DNA of 64,000 nucleotides. Origin: Solibacillus daqui (GTDB lineage Bacteria > Bacillota > Bacilli > Bacillales_A > Planococcaceae). How positions within the stretch are numbered: the first letter of the stretch is position 1; each line of letters opens with the position of its first letter. A model generated the notes under the pieces. It was not told where the DNA came from. It ran no database searches and saw only the letters and a program-made list of their open reading frames with translations. This document shows positions 36,341 through 45,695 of this stretch, piece after piece. Made by a program: the position numbers and the translations under genes. Location of the stretch: positions 365,501 through 429,500 of the forward strand of contig NZ_CP114887.1 in NCBI RefSeq assembly GCF_028747805.1, read 5' to 3'.

Positions 36341-36492
36341 ACTTGCTTCAGCAAAAGTCGCCTACTTCTGTAAGTGAGGGTTCAAACCCTGGCTGAATCA
36401 GGTTAAGCCCCGGCGGATGTCACAGATTTTTTAGGGGATTTTTTCAAGCGAGCTTGAAAAAATCTGGACGCAATTACGCCGAGGCGTAATTG
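36341..36492 (+). repeat. Dispersed structured repeat, copy 2
   Basis: Same element as at 27202-27390. The left stem pairs ACTTGCTTCAGC with GCTGAATCAGGT around AGGGTT-ca-AACCCT. The core GCCCCGGCGGATGTCACAG (36407-36425) leads to hairpin GATTTTTTCAAGC-GA-GCTTGAAAAAATC (36437-36464) and the perfect hairpin CAATTACGCC-GA-GGCGTAATTG (36471-36492). It lies just after the oxidoreductase stop. Confidence 0.85.
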
Positions 36493-36537
36493 ATCTTGCT
36501 TCAGCAAATTCTTATTGTACTATAAGCAAAAAAATAG

Positions 36538-36612
36538 GTACAGAAGTCACAGGTTTTTAGAGATGTTTTAAAAGCAAATGTTTAAAAAAATCTGCATGGA
36601 ATTGCGCAAAAA
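36538..36612 (+). repeat. Decayed copy of the same repeat
   Basis: GAAGTCACAGGTTTTTAGAG aligns with GATGTCACAGATTTTTTAGG of the intact copies. It is followed by a TTTTAAAAGC...GTTTAAAAAAATC remnant of the first hairpin and TCTGCATGGAATTGCGC for TCTGGACGCAATTACGCC. The second hairpin arm is lost. Confidence 0.65.
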
Positions 36613-36720
36613 TGAGTTACGACAAAAGACTGAAATTGAACATTTAGAAGCAACTCCCTATTATATTAAATCATTATTCTGATACAATAAGGGTACAATG
36701 AGTTACATGGAGGAACAAAA

Positions 36721-37275
36721 ATGAAGATTTTACTTGTCGATGGGACGATTTTTGGTCGCAAAACCGGTGTTCTTTTAGAACAGGTTCAACAATATATCAC
36801 AGCTTTAAACCCTGAGTTAGAGCTTGAAATTTTATATTTTTCAAAGCTTCAGCATCAAATTTTAGACGGCAGCCCGCTAAATGATGATATGAAAAAGATG
36901 ATTCAAAAATTTGAAGAGGCGGACGCATACATTTTTGCGTCACCCATTTTCCAAGCATCGATTCCAGGTGTACTAAAAAATGCCTTTGACATGATTCCAC
37001 CAAAAGCAATGCGTTACAAGCCAGCTGCAATCGTTGGTAATGGTGGGACGTACCAGCATCATTTAGTATTAGAAAATCAATTACGCCCAATTTTAGATTA
37101 CTTCCGCTGCCTAGTCACACCAAACTACGTGTACACGCACGCGGATCATTTCGATAAAGACAATAATATTACTAGTGAAGATGTACACAACCGTCTACGC
37201 GAACTAGCGCGCGTGTTCGTGCAATACTGCGAAATGACAAAAACATTATCAAAACAAGCTGTGGACATTCAATAA
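36721..37275 (+). CDS. NADPH-dependent FMN reductase family protein
   Basis: 184 residues, flavodoxin-like fold. LLVDGTIFGRKTGVLLE replaces the usual phosphate-binding loop; YIFASPIFQASIPGVLKNAFD is the conserved FMN-contact helix, and AAIVGNGGTYQHH follows. It should reduce FMN, quinones or related compounds with NAD(P)H. A TGGAGG site precedes the ATG. It is a single-gene unit bounded downstream by a strong terminator. Confidence 0.85.
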   Translation: MKILLVDGTIFGRKTGVLLEQVQQYITALNPELELEILYFSKLQHQILDGSPLNDDMKKMIQKFEEADAYIFASPIFQASIPGVLKNAFDMIPPKAMRYKPAAIVGNGGTYQHHLVLENQLRPILDYFRCLVTPNYVYTHADHFDKDNNITSEDVHNRLRELARVFVQYCEMTKTLSKQAVDIQ

Positions 37276-37286
37276 TCACCCAAATT

Positions 37287-37333
37287 AAAACCAGCCCCGA
37301 AACTATGATTGCGTAAATTTCGGGGCTGGTTTT
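37287..37333. terminator. Strong bidirectional terminator
   Basis: AAAACCAGCCCCGAAA and TTTCGGGGCTGGTTTT are exact 16-base complements around a 15-base loop. It separates the convergent FMN reductase and HxlR genes. Confidence 0.93.
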
Positions 37334-37353
37334 GTTATGTGAATAAATGATAC

Positions 37354-37381
37354 TTACTTATTAAACGGTTCCGCGTAACAA
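37354..37381 (+). repeat. Post-terminator motif, copy 1 (divergent)
   Basis: ACTTACTTATTAAACGGTTC followed by CGCGTAAC, beginning 21 bases after a terminator. Other copies begin at 55037, 57371 and 61077. Confidence 0.5.
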
Positions 37382-37426
37382 GCCTCTCACCATTACGAAT
37401 CAATATAAAGTTTCTCAAACATAAGA

Positions 37427-37798
37427 TTACTTCAAATGTTCATTTAAAACGTTCTCTTCTAAAACCGTAAATTTATCACCATATACTTTCGTAATGTGTT
37501 TTTCTCCCCAATCGCATAATAAGTTTAAAATACCACTCAGGCTCGATCCATACTCACTAAGCTCATACTCCACTTTCGGAGGAACTTGATTATATACGAT
37601 TCTATTAATGATTCCATCTTCCTCTAATTCACGTAATTGTTGAGTGAGCATCTTTTGCGTGATATTCGGCATCAAACGCTTCAATTCACTTGTTCGTTTT
37701 TTGCCGTGTGTCAGGTGGCATAAAATTACGCATTTCCACTTCCCTCCAATCACTTCCAAGGTGGCTTCAACTGTTATATTGTATTTCTTTTTCTTCAT
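37427..37798 (-). CDS. HxlR-family transcriptional regulator
   Basis: 123 residues. The winged helix matches HxlR: VIGGKWKCVILCHLTHGKKR, TSELKRLMPNITQKMLTQQL and RELEEDGIINRIVY. It has two cysteines (C33 or nearby in VILCHL and C90 or nearby in LLCDW) that could sense electrophiles as in YodB-type relatives. It is divergent from an MFS/aldo-keto reductase operon, the usual arrangement when this family controls detoxification genes. Confidence 0.9.
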   Translation of the reverse strand: MKKKKYNITVEATLEVIGGKWKCVILCHLTHGKKRTSELKRLMPNITQKMLTQQLRELEEDGIINRIVYNQVPPKVEYELSEYGSSLSGILNLLCDWGEKHITKVYGDKFTVLEENVLNEHLK

Positions 37799-37861
37799 AA
37801 CTAAGTCCTCCTAAATCTATAGGCACTAAAAAGTATCTATGTTACTTTCAGGTTCCTATAT

Positions 37862-37873
37862 CACTTTAAAGTG
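37862..37873. promoter_or_regulatory. Palindrome in the HxlR/MFS divergent region
   Basis: CACTTTAAAGTG is a perfect 12-base palindrome. AAGTA at 37831 and TACTT at 37876 flank it as a wider inverted pair. It is a candidate HxlR operator between the two divergent starts. Confidence 0.4.
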
Positions 37874-37998
37874 CGTACTTCCCATTCATTACAATATATT
37901 CGATAATAACACTTGCCCGCTGAAATGGGTAGTCCACTTATATCATGACCTTTAAGAAGGTTCATTCATACAATTTTACAATATTTGGGAGGGAACAT

Positions 37999-39219
37999 AT
38001 GTCTATCGAAAAAAAACGAAGCACATTTGCGCTTCTTGCCTTGGCCATAAGTGCATTCGCCATAGGAACTACAGAATTTATTAGCGTAGGGTTATTACCG
38101 TTAATAGCCGAAGATTTAAAAGTACCTATTACAACAGCTGGTCTCACTGTTTCACTATATGCTTTAGGAGTAACCTTCGGGGCACCTGTCTTAACATCAC
38201 TCACTGCCAGGATGTCACGCAAAACTTTATTAATATCTATAATGATCATTTTTATTGTCGGTAATAGTATAGCGGCAAGTGCTACAAGTATTGGTGTATT
38301 ACTAATTGCTCGCGTAATTTCTGCCTTTTCACATGGGGTTTTTATGTCGATTGGTTCAACAATTGCGGCAGATTTAGTACCTGAAAATCGACGAGCAAGT
38401 GCCATATCCATCATGTTCTCTGGGCTTACGGTAGCGACTGTTACAGGTGTTCCATTAGGGACATTCATTGGACAAAATTTCGGCTGGAGAGCAGCGTTCA
38501 TTCTTATTGTTGTAGTTGGGATTATTGCTCTAATTGCAAACAGTCTTCTCGTTCCATCTAACTTAAAACGAGGGACGCGCACTGCACTACGCGATCAATT
38601 TAAATTAGTAACAAATGGTCGTTTATTACTTTTATTTATCATTACTGCCTTAGGATATGGAGGAACATTTGTAGTCTTTACTTATTTATCCCCAATACTA
38701 CAGGATATAACCGGATTTAAGGAAGGAACAGTGGCTATCATTCTTCTGCTATATGGGCTAGCTATTGCTATCGGAAATATGATAGGAGGAAAGTTATCCA
38801 ATCAAAATCCGCTTAAAGCATTATTTTATATGTTTATCTTTCAAGCAGTAGTTCTATTAATCTTCATGTTTACAGCACCATTTAAACTTGTTGGCTTGAT
38901 TACCGTTTTCTTTATGGGCCTACTTGCTTTTATGAATGTTCCGGGATTACAAGTATATGTAGTCATGTTAGCAGAACGGTTTGTTCCGACTGCAGTTGAT
39001 GTAGCTTCTGCGATCAATATAGCTGCTTTTAACATTGGCATTGCTTTTGGATCCTATATGGGAGGTGTTATTACAGATTCAATCGGATTGATTCATACCA
39101 CTTGGATCGGTTCATTAATGGTTTTAGCAGCCGTTTTCTTGACTGGCTGGAGCCGAAATCTTGAAAAAAAAGATCAAAAAGTGGCTAGATTGAATAGTGA
39201 AGAGCATGAGCACTCTTAA
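37999..39219 (+). CDS. MFS efflux transporter (AraJ/YdhP group)
   Basis: 406 residues when started at the ATG at 37999 with GGGAGGG site; the frame is open 18 codons further up without one. About 12 helices. FAIGTTEFISVGLLPLIAED at the start is the signature of DHA1-family drug/sugar exporters such as YdhP/AraJ. It lies upstream of an aldo-keto reductase gene in the same direction and divergent from HxlR. Likely role is export of a toxic carbonyl or phenolic compound (inference). Confidence 0.88.
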   Translation: MSIEKKRSTFALLALAISAFAIGTTEFISVGLLPLIAEDLKVPITTAGLTVSLYALGVTFGAPVLTSLTARMSRKTLLISIMIIFIVGNSIAASATSIGVLLIARVISAFSHGVFMSIGSTIAADLVPENRRASAISIMFSGLTVATVTGVPLGTFIGQNFGWRAAFILIVVVGIIALIANSLLVPSNLKRGTRTALRDQFKLVTNGRLLLLFIITALGYGGTFVVFTYLSPILQDITGFKEGTVAIILLLYGLAIAIGNMIGGKLSNQNPLKALFYMFIFQAVVLLIFMFTAPFKLVGLITVFFMGLLAFMNVPGLQVYVVMLAERFVPTAVDVASAINIAAFNIGIAFGSYMGGVITDSIGLIHTTWIGSLMVLAAVFLTGWSRNLEKKDQKVARLNSEEHEHS

Positions 39220-39259
39220 AATACATTGTGCTCAAAAAAACATTACGGAGGAATAGATT

Positions 39260-40102
39260 ATGTTAAACAATTTACAAGCGACAACAACATTAAATAATGG
39301 AGTCAAAATGCCTTGGTTTGGTATTGGGGTATTTAAAGTAGAGAATGGACCTGAATTAGTAAATGCCGTTAAATTTGCAATTAAACATGGTTACCGAAGC
39401 ATTGATACTGCTGCAATTTATGATAATGAAGAAAGTGTTGGACAAGCCATCCATGCTGGCTTAAAGGAAACAGGAATTTCTAGAGAAGAACTTTTTATCA
39501 CTTCAAAAGTATGGAATGCTGACTTAGGTTACGAATCTACCATCGACGCCTATGAAACAAGTCTAAAAAAACTTGGACTTGATTACTTGGACTTATATTT
39601 GATTCACTGGCCAGTAGAAGGGAAATACAAAGAGGCATGGCGTGCATTAGAAACACTTTATAAACAAGGAAAAGTAAAGGCAATTGGAGTGAGCAACTTC
39701 CAAATTCATCATCTTGAAGAATTAATGAAGGATGCAGAAATTAAGCCAATGGTGAACCAAGTAGAATATCATCCACGCTTAACACAAAAAAGCTTACAGT
39801 CTTATTGTAAAAAACAAGGAATCCAGTTGGAAGCTTGGTCGCCGTTAATGCAAGGTCAGCTATTGGATAACTCGGTTCTCTTGGAAATTGCGAATCAGTA
39901 TAATAAGTCGATTGCACAAATTATCTTAAGATGGGATTTACAAAATGGTGTGGTAACTATTCCAAAGTCCACGAAGGAACATCGTATCGTTGAAAACTCA
40001 GATATATTTGATTTCGAGCTTTCCAAAGAGGACATGGAAAGAATTGACCAGCTAAATCAAGACCACCGAGTGGGACCTGATCCTGATAACTTTGACTTCT
40101 AA
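39260..40102 (+). CDS. Aldo/keto reductase (YvgN/YtbE-like)
   Basis: 280 residues, TIM barrel. The catalytic set is visible: D in YRSIDTAAIYDNE, Y in the same motif, K in LFITSKVWN, and H in YLDLYLIHWPVEG. NADPH-binding IPKSTKEHRIVEN is near the C-terminus. Members reduce methylglyoxal, glyoxal and other aldehydes or ketones. The gene follows the MFS exporter by 40 bases and ends at a strong terminator, so an HxlR-controlled carbonyl detoxification unit is likely. Confidence 0.92.
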   Translation: MLNNLQATTTLNNGVKMPWFGIGVFKVENGPELVNAVKFAIKHGYRSIDTAAIYDNEESVGQAIHAGLKETGISREELFITSKVWNADLGYESTIDAYETSLKKLGLDYLDLYLIHWPVEGKYKEAWRALETLYKQGKVKAIGVSNFQIHHLEELMKDAEIKPMVNQVEYHPRLTQKSLQSYCKKQGIQLEAWSPLMQGQLLDNSVLLEIANQYNKSIAQIILRWDLQNGVVTIPKSTKEHRIVENSDIFDFELSKEDMERIDQLNQDHRVGPDPDNFDF

Positions 40103-40121
40103 TTAGAGTAAAATAAATTAC

Positions 40122-40155
40122 CAAAGGCGCTTCCTTAAAATAGGAAGCGCCTTTG
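40122..40155 (+). terminator. Terminator after the aldo/keto reductase
   Basis: CAAAGGCGCTTCCT and AGGAAGCGCCTTTG are exact complements around a six-base loop. T-content downstream is modest. Confidence 0.85.
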
Positions 40156-40275
40156 ATCGTTAATAAATTATACATAAAATAATACTTTTATACCTGAAAA
40201 TTCAGACTTTTGAACGGCGGTTTTATCATAAAAAAATGGTAATTTTAACGTATCAAAAGAGAAGAGGTAGATATT

Positions 40276-40962
40276 ATGAATATTGACCACGTTACAATGT
40301 ATGCTTCTAACTATGAAGCAACAAAACAATTTTATGAAACTACACTCAATTTCCCTATAACTTCAGAAGAACATAACCGTTTTACAATAACAGTAGGTAA
40401 ATCCACGGTTACATTTATTAAAGCCCCGTTGGAAGAAAAACCATTCTATCATTTTGCATTTGATGTACCTTCAAATCAATTTGAAGAATCGAAGGCATGG
40501 ACAAAGGGAAAATTAGAATTATCTCAAGAGCAAGGGGATGATGAAGTATACTTTGCTTTCATTGATGCTAAATCTATTTATTTTGAGGATCCTGCCGGAA
40601 ACATTGTTGAATTCATTTGTCGTTTTTCAGATGCAAAACAAAGTGATGAGCCGTTTAATGCTTTTTCCCTACAAAAAGTGTCTGAGATGAGTATTGTTGT
40701 AACCGATAAATTAAAGGCCGTATCATCATTACATGAAGTATCCATCTTTGAACGTGATCGCGAAGAAATCTCAGCAGAAGGCTTATCTTTTATGGGAGAA
40801 CGTGAAGATGCGACATATCTACTATTTGTAAATGAGGGACGTACATGGTTTTTCTCAAATAAAAAATCAACAGCTTATCCTGTCGAGATTTCACTAGATC
40901 ATGGGGTTTCGGTTAAAATTAATGAAGAACTGGAATTAGTTAGTTCTATAAATTATTTTTAA
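40276..40962 (+). CDS. VOC (glyoxalase/bleomycin-resistance fold) protein
   Basis: 228 residues. The first VOC domain is clear (IDHVTMYASNYEATKQFYET, FYHFAFDVPS, IYFEDPAGNIVEFICR), with possible metal ligands H5, H61 or nearby and E at IVEF. The second half (from about 130) begins LQKVSEMSIVVTDK and looks like a degenerate second VOC unit with fewer ligands. A GAGAAGAGGT site precedes the ATG. Substrate unknown; dioxygenase, glyoxalase and resistance roles are all possible. Confidence 0.8.
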   Translation: MNIDHVTMYASNYEATKQFYETTLNFPITSEEHNRFTITVGKSTVTFIKAPLEEKPFYHFAFDVPSNQFEESKAWTKGKLELSQEQGDDEVYFAFIDAKSIYFEDPAGNIVEFICRFSDAKQSDEPFNAFSLQKVSEMSIVVTDKLKAVSSLHEVSIFERDREEISAEGLSFMGEREDATYLLFVNEGRTWFFSNKKSTAYPVEISLDHGVSVKINEELELVSSINYF

Positions 40963-40996
40963 AAAGGAAATATTGGAAGTCTATAATAAGAAAATG

Positions 40997-41033
40997 AAAA
41001 GTGCTAGTTGATTTTTAATCAATTAGCACTTTT
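40997..41033. terminator. Bidirectional terminator
   Basis: AAAAGTGCTAGTTGATT and AATCAATTAGCACTTTT pair with one mismatch around a three-base loop. It serves the convergent VOC and alcohol dehydrogenase genes. Confidence 0.88.
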
Positions 41034-41057
41034 TATAACAATTGTGGGAAATTAGTT

Positions 41058-42167
41058 TTAAGCCTTATACGTTTTGTCTAAAACTAAAATTGGTTTAATC
41101 GTTGAACCGTTTTTAGAATCAGCAAATGCTTGTTCAATTTGATCGAAATCATAAAATTTCACCAGTTTATCTACCGGGAATTGGCCATTTTTAAAGAATT
41201 GAACTAATTTAGGGATAATTAATTGTGGTACTGCGTCTCCTTCAATAACACCTTTTAAAGTTTTTGCAGGACCAACGATGTCTGTGAACACATTTAATGT
41301 TAAGTCACGTTTACCAACAGCTACAGAAGCGATTTCACCTTTTACACGTAATGAGCGAATACCAGCTAATGTTACTTCTGGAACACCAGTAGTTTCTAAT
41401 GCATAGTGAGCACCTTTACCAGTGATTTCAATAATACGTGCTATTACATCTTCTTGCTTACTATTGATTGTGTGTGTTGCACCTAGCTCTTTTGCTAATT
41501 CAAGTCGACTATCATGAATGTCTACAGCAACGATAGGGTAGCATCCCGCAATTTTTGCTGCCATCATACCTGCTAAGCCTACAGCACCGGTACCGAATAC
41601 AACAAAGCTTGAACCTGGTTCTGGTGCAAGTGAATTTAATACAGTTCCACTACCAGTCATGATACCGCAGCCGAAAGGTCCAAGAAAGCGTAGGTCGATT
41701 TCTTTATCTACTTTAACAGCATTACCTTCAGAAACTGTGGCGTAAGTAGCGAATGAAGATTGTCCAAAGAATTGAGATACATCTTGATTATTTTCTGTGT
41801 GAAGTGGCGTTTCACCGTGTTTATTTTTACCACCGAAGTTTAGAGGGAGCATGTTTTCACAACCACCAGCGTTACCTTCTAAGCAGTTATCGCAGTGACC
41901 GCAGTAAGTGAAACCAAGTACAACATGATCTCCTGGTTGGACTGTCGTTACGTTTGCCCCAACTTTTTCTACAATTCCAGCACCCTCGTGACCAAGTACC
42001 GCTGGGTAAGGAACAGGTGTAGATTTATCTAAAACAGTTGCATCCGTATGACAAACACCCGTTGCAACGATTTTCACTAGTACTTCATCAGCTTTAGGCT
42101 CGTCTAAAATCAAAGTTTGTTGTTCGAAATCAATAACATCCGTTGTTACCATTGCTTGAATTTTCAT
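41058..42167 (-). CDS. Zinc-dependent alcohol dehydrogenase, aryl-alcohol type
   Basis: 369 residues when started at the ATG at 42167, which has an ideal TTAGGAGG site; the frame continues 34 codons upstream without one. Catalytic zinc site: C (ATGVCHTD), H/E (LGHEGAGIVEKVG) and C (GPFGCGIMTGSG). Structural zinc lobe: FTYCGHCDNCLEGNAGGCEN. Rossmann motif: VFGTGAVGLAG. The class resembles benzyl/aryl-alcohol dehydrogenases. It is divergent from a TetR gene, which probably regulates it. Confidence 0.9.
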   Translation of the reverse strand: MKIQAMVTTDVIDFEQQTLILDEPKADEVLVKIVATGVCHTDATVLDKSTPVPYPAVLGHEGAGIVEKVGANVTTVQPGDHVVLGFTYCGHCDNCLEGNAGGCENMLPLNFGGKNKHGETPLHTENNQDVSQFFGQSSFATYATVSEGNAVKVDKEIDLRFLGPFGCGIMTGSGTVLNSLAPEPGSSFVVFGTGAVGLAGMMAAKIAGCYPIVAVDIHDSRLELAKELGATHTINSKQEDVIARIIEITGKGAHYALETTGVPEVTLAGIRSLRVKGEIASVAVGKRDLTLNVFTDIVGPAKTLKGVIEGDAVPQLIIPKLVQFFKNGQFPVDKLVKFYDFDQIEQAFADSKNGSTIKPILVLDKTYKA

Positions 42168-42202
42168 GTTAATACCTCCTAAAAGTTGAAACGAATAAGA
42201 TT

Positions 42203-42217
42203 CTATCGTTAAGATAG
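42203..42217. promoter_or_regulatory. Palindrome between alcohol dehydrogenase and TetR genes
   Basis: CTATC-GTTAA-GATAG lies 36 bases upstream of the dehydrogenase start. It is a candidate TetR operator in the divergent region. Confidence 0.4.
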
Positions 42218-42365
42218 TATTATCCGCCCAGAAATAATTATAGGTAGCGGAAAATTTGCATTCAATCATTAAAAAAGTAATTTTGTATCCGTTTTCATCA
42301 CCTAATTATAAGATGTACTGGTATTCAACATTATTTTAAAAGTGTCGATTTTGGAGGGTAGGTAG

Positions 42366-42962
42366 ATGGAAAAAAAAGAAGATCGTCGCATTGAAAGGAC
42401 TAAGAATCAACTTAGGCAAACATTGAAAACGCTTGTAGTAAAGAACGGTTATACGAATGTACGTGTAAAGGATATTGTAGAAAAGGCTAACTATAACCGA
42501 ACGACCTTTTATGTGCATTACGATAGTAAGGACGAGCTCGCTGAAGAAATAATAGCTTTGGAAATGGAAAAATTTATTTATGAATTTTGTAAGCCAGTTC
42601 GAGATAATCCATTATTAGATTTACGTAAAATGGACGCTTCAGGTACGGATGTATTTCATTATATTAAAGAGAATCGAAGCTTCTATGATCTACTTGTGCT
42701 TGAAAATACGCTCCCAAATATTAATCAAACCTTATTAACAGAACTACAAAATATATTCCAAAACCGTATGTATTTTTTAGGGGATCAAGCTACTGAAATT
42801 AACGCACAGTACTTTATTCATTATCGCTCTTATGGGATATATGGATTTATTTTAGAATGGATTCGAAGCAGCTACGATGCAAACCCAGAAGAAATGGCAA
42901 GACGGATTATTAATCTATTGCATTATCATTCTCCACTTATGACTAAACTAAGTGATGAATAA
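42366..42962 (+). CDS. TetR-family transcriptional regulator
   Basis: 198 residues. The N-terminal HTH is typical: ERTKNQLRQTLKTLVVKNGY, TNVRVKDIVEKANYNRTTFY and VHYDSKDELAEEI. The C-terminal ligand domain is of the TetR_C_7/DhaS-like kind (FYDLLVLENTLP, then YGFILEWIRS). A GGAGGGTAGGTAG site precedes the ATG. Divergent orientation makes the zinc alcohol dehydrogenase the likely target, with the gene itself autoregulated. Confidence 0.9.
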   Translation: MEKKEDRRIERTKNQLRQTLKTLVVKNGYTNVRVKDIVEKANYNRTTFYVHYDSKDELAEEIIALEMEKFIYEFCKPVRDNPLLDLRKMDASGTDVFHYIKENRSFYDLLVLENTLPNINQTLLTELQNIFQNRMYFLGDQATEINAQYFIHYRSYGIYGFILEWIRSSYDANPEEMARRIINLLHYHSPLMTKLSDE

Positions 42963-43056
42963 GATGATGGTGAATTATTCATACAAGCCGTGAACGTGAT
43001 GTATCTATAATACATCTGGCGATATTCTTTAAATTTAACGTCTAGATAATAACAAT

Positions 43057-43099
43057 AAAGACCGTTTTAAGCCATATGTTTAAGCTTAAAACGATCTTT
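43057..43099 (+). terminator. Terminator after the TetR gene
   Basis: AAAGACCGTTTTAAG pairs with CTTAAAACGATCTTT with one mismatch; the last arm runs into TTTT. Confidence 0.85.
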
Positions 43100-43233
43100 T
43101 TAATCTTGGCTCTCTTCACACAGAGATTGTTGTTTTAATAAAGTTTGGCCGTTGATTTTTGCTCTAACCAACATAGCACCAAATCAACAATGAACTTTTA
43201 CCTAGCCTGTTTTTTAGAAATCATATCCGTGTT

Positions 43234-44967
43234 TCACAAGTGCCCAAAGTACAATATTATTTCTGTTCCGTATCCTTGTTTGCTGATGACGGAAATTTCG
43301 CCTTCATGTGCAACAGTTAATTGCTTGGCGATACTCATCCCTAGGCCCGAACCGCTTGTGTTCTCTTCAGAATTGGTTCCACGATAGTATCTCTCGAACA
43401 AATTGTCCAACGTTGCTTGGTCCATCCCATATCCATGATCACGTATCGTTACCGAAAAGCCGTGTTCACTTTCCGTTTTTACGATAATATCAATTTGGGT
43501 GTGTGGCGGATTATGTTTAATTGCATTTGAGATCATATTGTCAATTATCCGGGTAAACCATTTCGTATCAATAGGATACATAATCGTTTTTTCAGAAGCA
43601 TGGAATGAAATTTCGTATGTTGTAAACTGAGGATCGTTCATAAAATGGATGACGGATCTGCGAATCGTTTCGTTTACTTCCTGAGGTTTCCGTTCTAATG
43701 GTAGCGCATTGTTTTTCAATCGGTAAGTAATGCTTAAATCGTCGATTAGTTCAGACATAAAAGTCGATTTCTCTCGAAGCGTCTTGCCTATCATCTGGAA
43801 TTCTTCTTGTGACCATTGGTAAGGGGCGGATTCAAGTAAATGAGCATAGCCCTTAATAGAGGATAAGGGTGTTTTCAGATCATGAGAAACTCCGACGATC
43901 CACTCTTCTCTTGTTTGTTCAATATGTTTTCGCAGCTGTTCATTTTCTTGCAGCTCTTGTTTTAAACCTTGTAAGGAATCATTAACTTCTTGGAATAACC
44001 GATAGGAACGCTTTAGTTTGCCTCGACGATCTAATATATAGCTTCGCCCCTTAGTGTCTTGCATATCTCTATAGTTACCTTCTGCTAATTGTTGAATGAA
44101 ATTAATTATATAGAGAAAAGGTCGTCCAAATCGTTTGCCATACCATAAGGATGCTAGGACTATGAACAATAATAGAGCAATACTATATAGAGAAATTGCT
44201 TTCGTCATATACTGTGGAAGTTTATCGCCAACCCCTTGTTTATCTTCAGAAGCTGAATCCACTTCAACAACCCAGGTTTGCCGTTTCGTTGGATCATAGT
44301 AGACGTACTCCTTTCCATTTTCCCTGAGTTCATCTGCTTTACTCCCTAACAAATCGTCCAGTACTAGCTCGGTATTTACCGCCTTCCCATACCCGTATTG
44401 CTGTACTCTTTGTCCATTAACATCAAATATTTGTAATGATCCATGGCTCTCTTCTAGTAAATTCGCTCCTTGCTGAGACAAATCTAGGCCATTCCATTCC
44501 TTAATCAGCCTCTCAAAAAGATGCCTGGCTTCGCTTTTTTGACCGACAACAACAAAATACGATTGTCCATCTTTCTCTTCACGGCTTAATGCAATTTCAT
44601 AAGGAAAAGGCATACTCTTCTCCCAATAAGCAAGCAATGCTCCGATCTCGTATTGTGAAGGCACATCGGAGGGTAACTGCGAGGAAGCCAACACTCTACC
44701 ATGAGAGTCCAACACCTGCAACCATTTCCCTTGTTTCTCTAATATAGAAAGCCATTTCGAATCCAATAACACATCGCCTTCCTCAATCGAAAATGTTTGC
44801 CAGAGTGAGCTATTGCTATCGCTAGACAAATGACGCGTTTCCGGTTCATCCTCCATTCGCAGCCCAACATATACTAAAAAAACGAGCGTCCCCACAATTA
44901 ACGCTACCATAACAAAGAAAATTTGCATGATAAACGTAAGGGTAAGTCGACTGTTTATCCGATTCAT
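43234..44967 (-). CDS. Sensor histidine kinase
   Basis: 577 residues. Membrane helices at about 10-33 and 256-278 bracket an extracellular sensor of about 220 residues. HAMP-like linker and coiled coil follow, then the kinase: H362 in GVSHDLKTPLSSIKGYAH, N-box NMISNAIKHNPP, G1 IRDHGYGMD, F-box LFERYYRG and G2 GSGLGMSIAKQL. It overlaps the response-regulator gene by four bases. The pair is divergent from an ABC exporter, a layout common for envelope-stress or peptide-antibiotic responses, though the large sensor differs from the short BceS type. Confidence 0.92.
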   Translation of the reverse strand: MNRINSRLTLTFIMQIFFVMVALIVGTLVFLVYVGLRMEDEPETRHLSSDSNSSLWQTFSIEEGDVLLDSKWLSILEKQGKWLQVLDSHGRVLASSQLPSDVPSQYEIGALLAYWEKSMPFPYEIALSREEKDGQSYFVVVGQKSEARHLFERLIKEWNGLDLSQQGANLLEESHGSLQIFDVNGQRVQQYGYGKAVNTELVLDDLLGSKADELRENGKEYVYYDPTKRQTWVVEVDSASEDKQGVGDKLPQYMTKAISLYSIALLLFIVLASLWYGKRFGRPFLYIINFIQQLAEGNYRDMQDTKGRSYILDRRGKLKRSYRLFQEVNDSLQGLKQELQENEQLRKHIEQTREEWIVGVSHDLKTPLSSIKGYAHLLESAPYQWSQEEFQMIGKTLREKSTFMSELIDDLSITYRLKNNALPLERKPQEVNETIRRSVIHFMNDPQFTTYEISFHASEKTIMYPIDTKWFTRIIDNMISNAIKHNPPHTQIDIIVKTESEHGFSVTIRDHGYGMDQATLDNLFERYYRGTNSEENTSGSGLGMSIAKQLTVAHEGEISVISKQGYGTEIILYFGHL

Positions 44968-45695
44968 AATTTGTCCTCTTTTCGGATCAATTTGTAACCG
45001 AGACCGCGTACCGTCAACAAGTATTCGGGTGTCTTCGAATCATTCTCAATTCGATCCCTGATACGTCCGATGTGTACTGTGACAGTATTGTCATCACCTA
45101 TACTATTCTCTCCCCATACAGCTTCATACAACTGACTTTTCGTGAAAATTTGATTCGGATGCTTACAAAAAAATAGCAAAAGTTGAAACACTTGAGCTGG
45201 ACACGCAACGGTTTTACCTTCCACCGTCAACTCACCAGCACGTTCATCTATCTGAAATCGACCATAATCATAAACAATAGAATCCGAAGTTGCATGTTTG
45301 ATTCTATCTTCATCATACCGTTTTACACGACGCAACTGAGCCTTCATCCTAGCCACTACTTCCAGCGGATTGAATGGTTTCGTAATATAATCATCCCCAC
45401 CCATAGCAAACCCTGTTAACTTCTCCAAATCAGAATTTTTTGCGGTAATAAATAAAATAGGAGCATCTGTCGTTTCCCTTAGAAAAGGACAAATCTCAAA
45501 ACCGCTTTTATCTGGAAGCATTACATCTAGTAGAATCATGTCATACCTTTTTCTTCGGCAATATTCTAGCGCTTGGCTAGCAGTGCCCACACTATCAATT
45601 TGCCGAAATCCTTCTTTATTTAAAACGATTTGTAGCATATGTAAAATGGCCGGTTCATCATCAACCAGTAAAATTGTAGCTTCGTGCATGTTCAT
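44964..45695 (-). CDS. OmpR-family response regulator
   Basis: About 243 residues from the ATG at 45695 (MNMHEATILLVDDEP), which follows AAGGGG; an upstream in-frame ATG at 45719 is possible. Receiver: acidic pair D12/D13, phosphoacceptor D57 (MILLDVMLP), T at FITAKN and K at YITKPFNPLEV. The winged-helix DNA-binding domain covers about 145-240 (VFQLLLFFCKHPNQIFTKSQ, TVHIGRIRDRIE, RGLGYKL). It forms a two-component system with the following kinase gene and probably controls the divergent ABC operon. Confidence 0.93.
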   Translation of the reverse strand: MNMHEATILLVDDEPAILHMLQIVLNKEGFRQIDSVGTASQALEYCRRKRYDMILLDVMLPDKSGFEICPFLRETTDAPILFITAKNSDLEKLTGFAMGGDDYITKPFNPLEVVARMKAQLRRVKRYDEDRIKHATSDSIVYDYGRFQIDERAGELTVEGKTVACPAQVFQLLLFFCKHPNQIFTKSQLYEAVWGENSIGDDNTVTVHIGRIRDRIENDSKTPEYLLTVRGLGYKLIRKEDKL

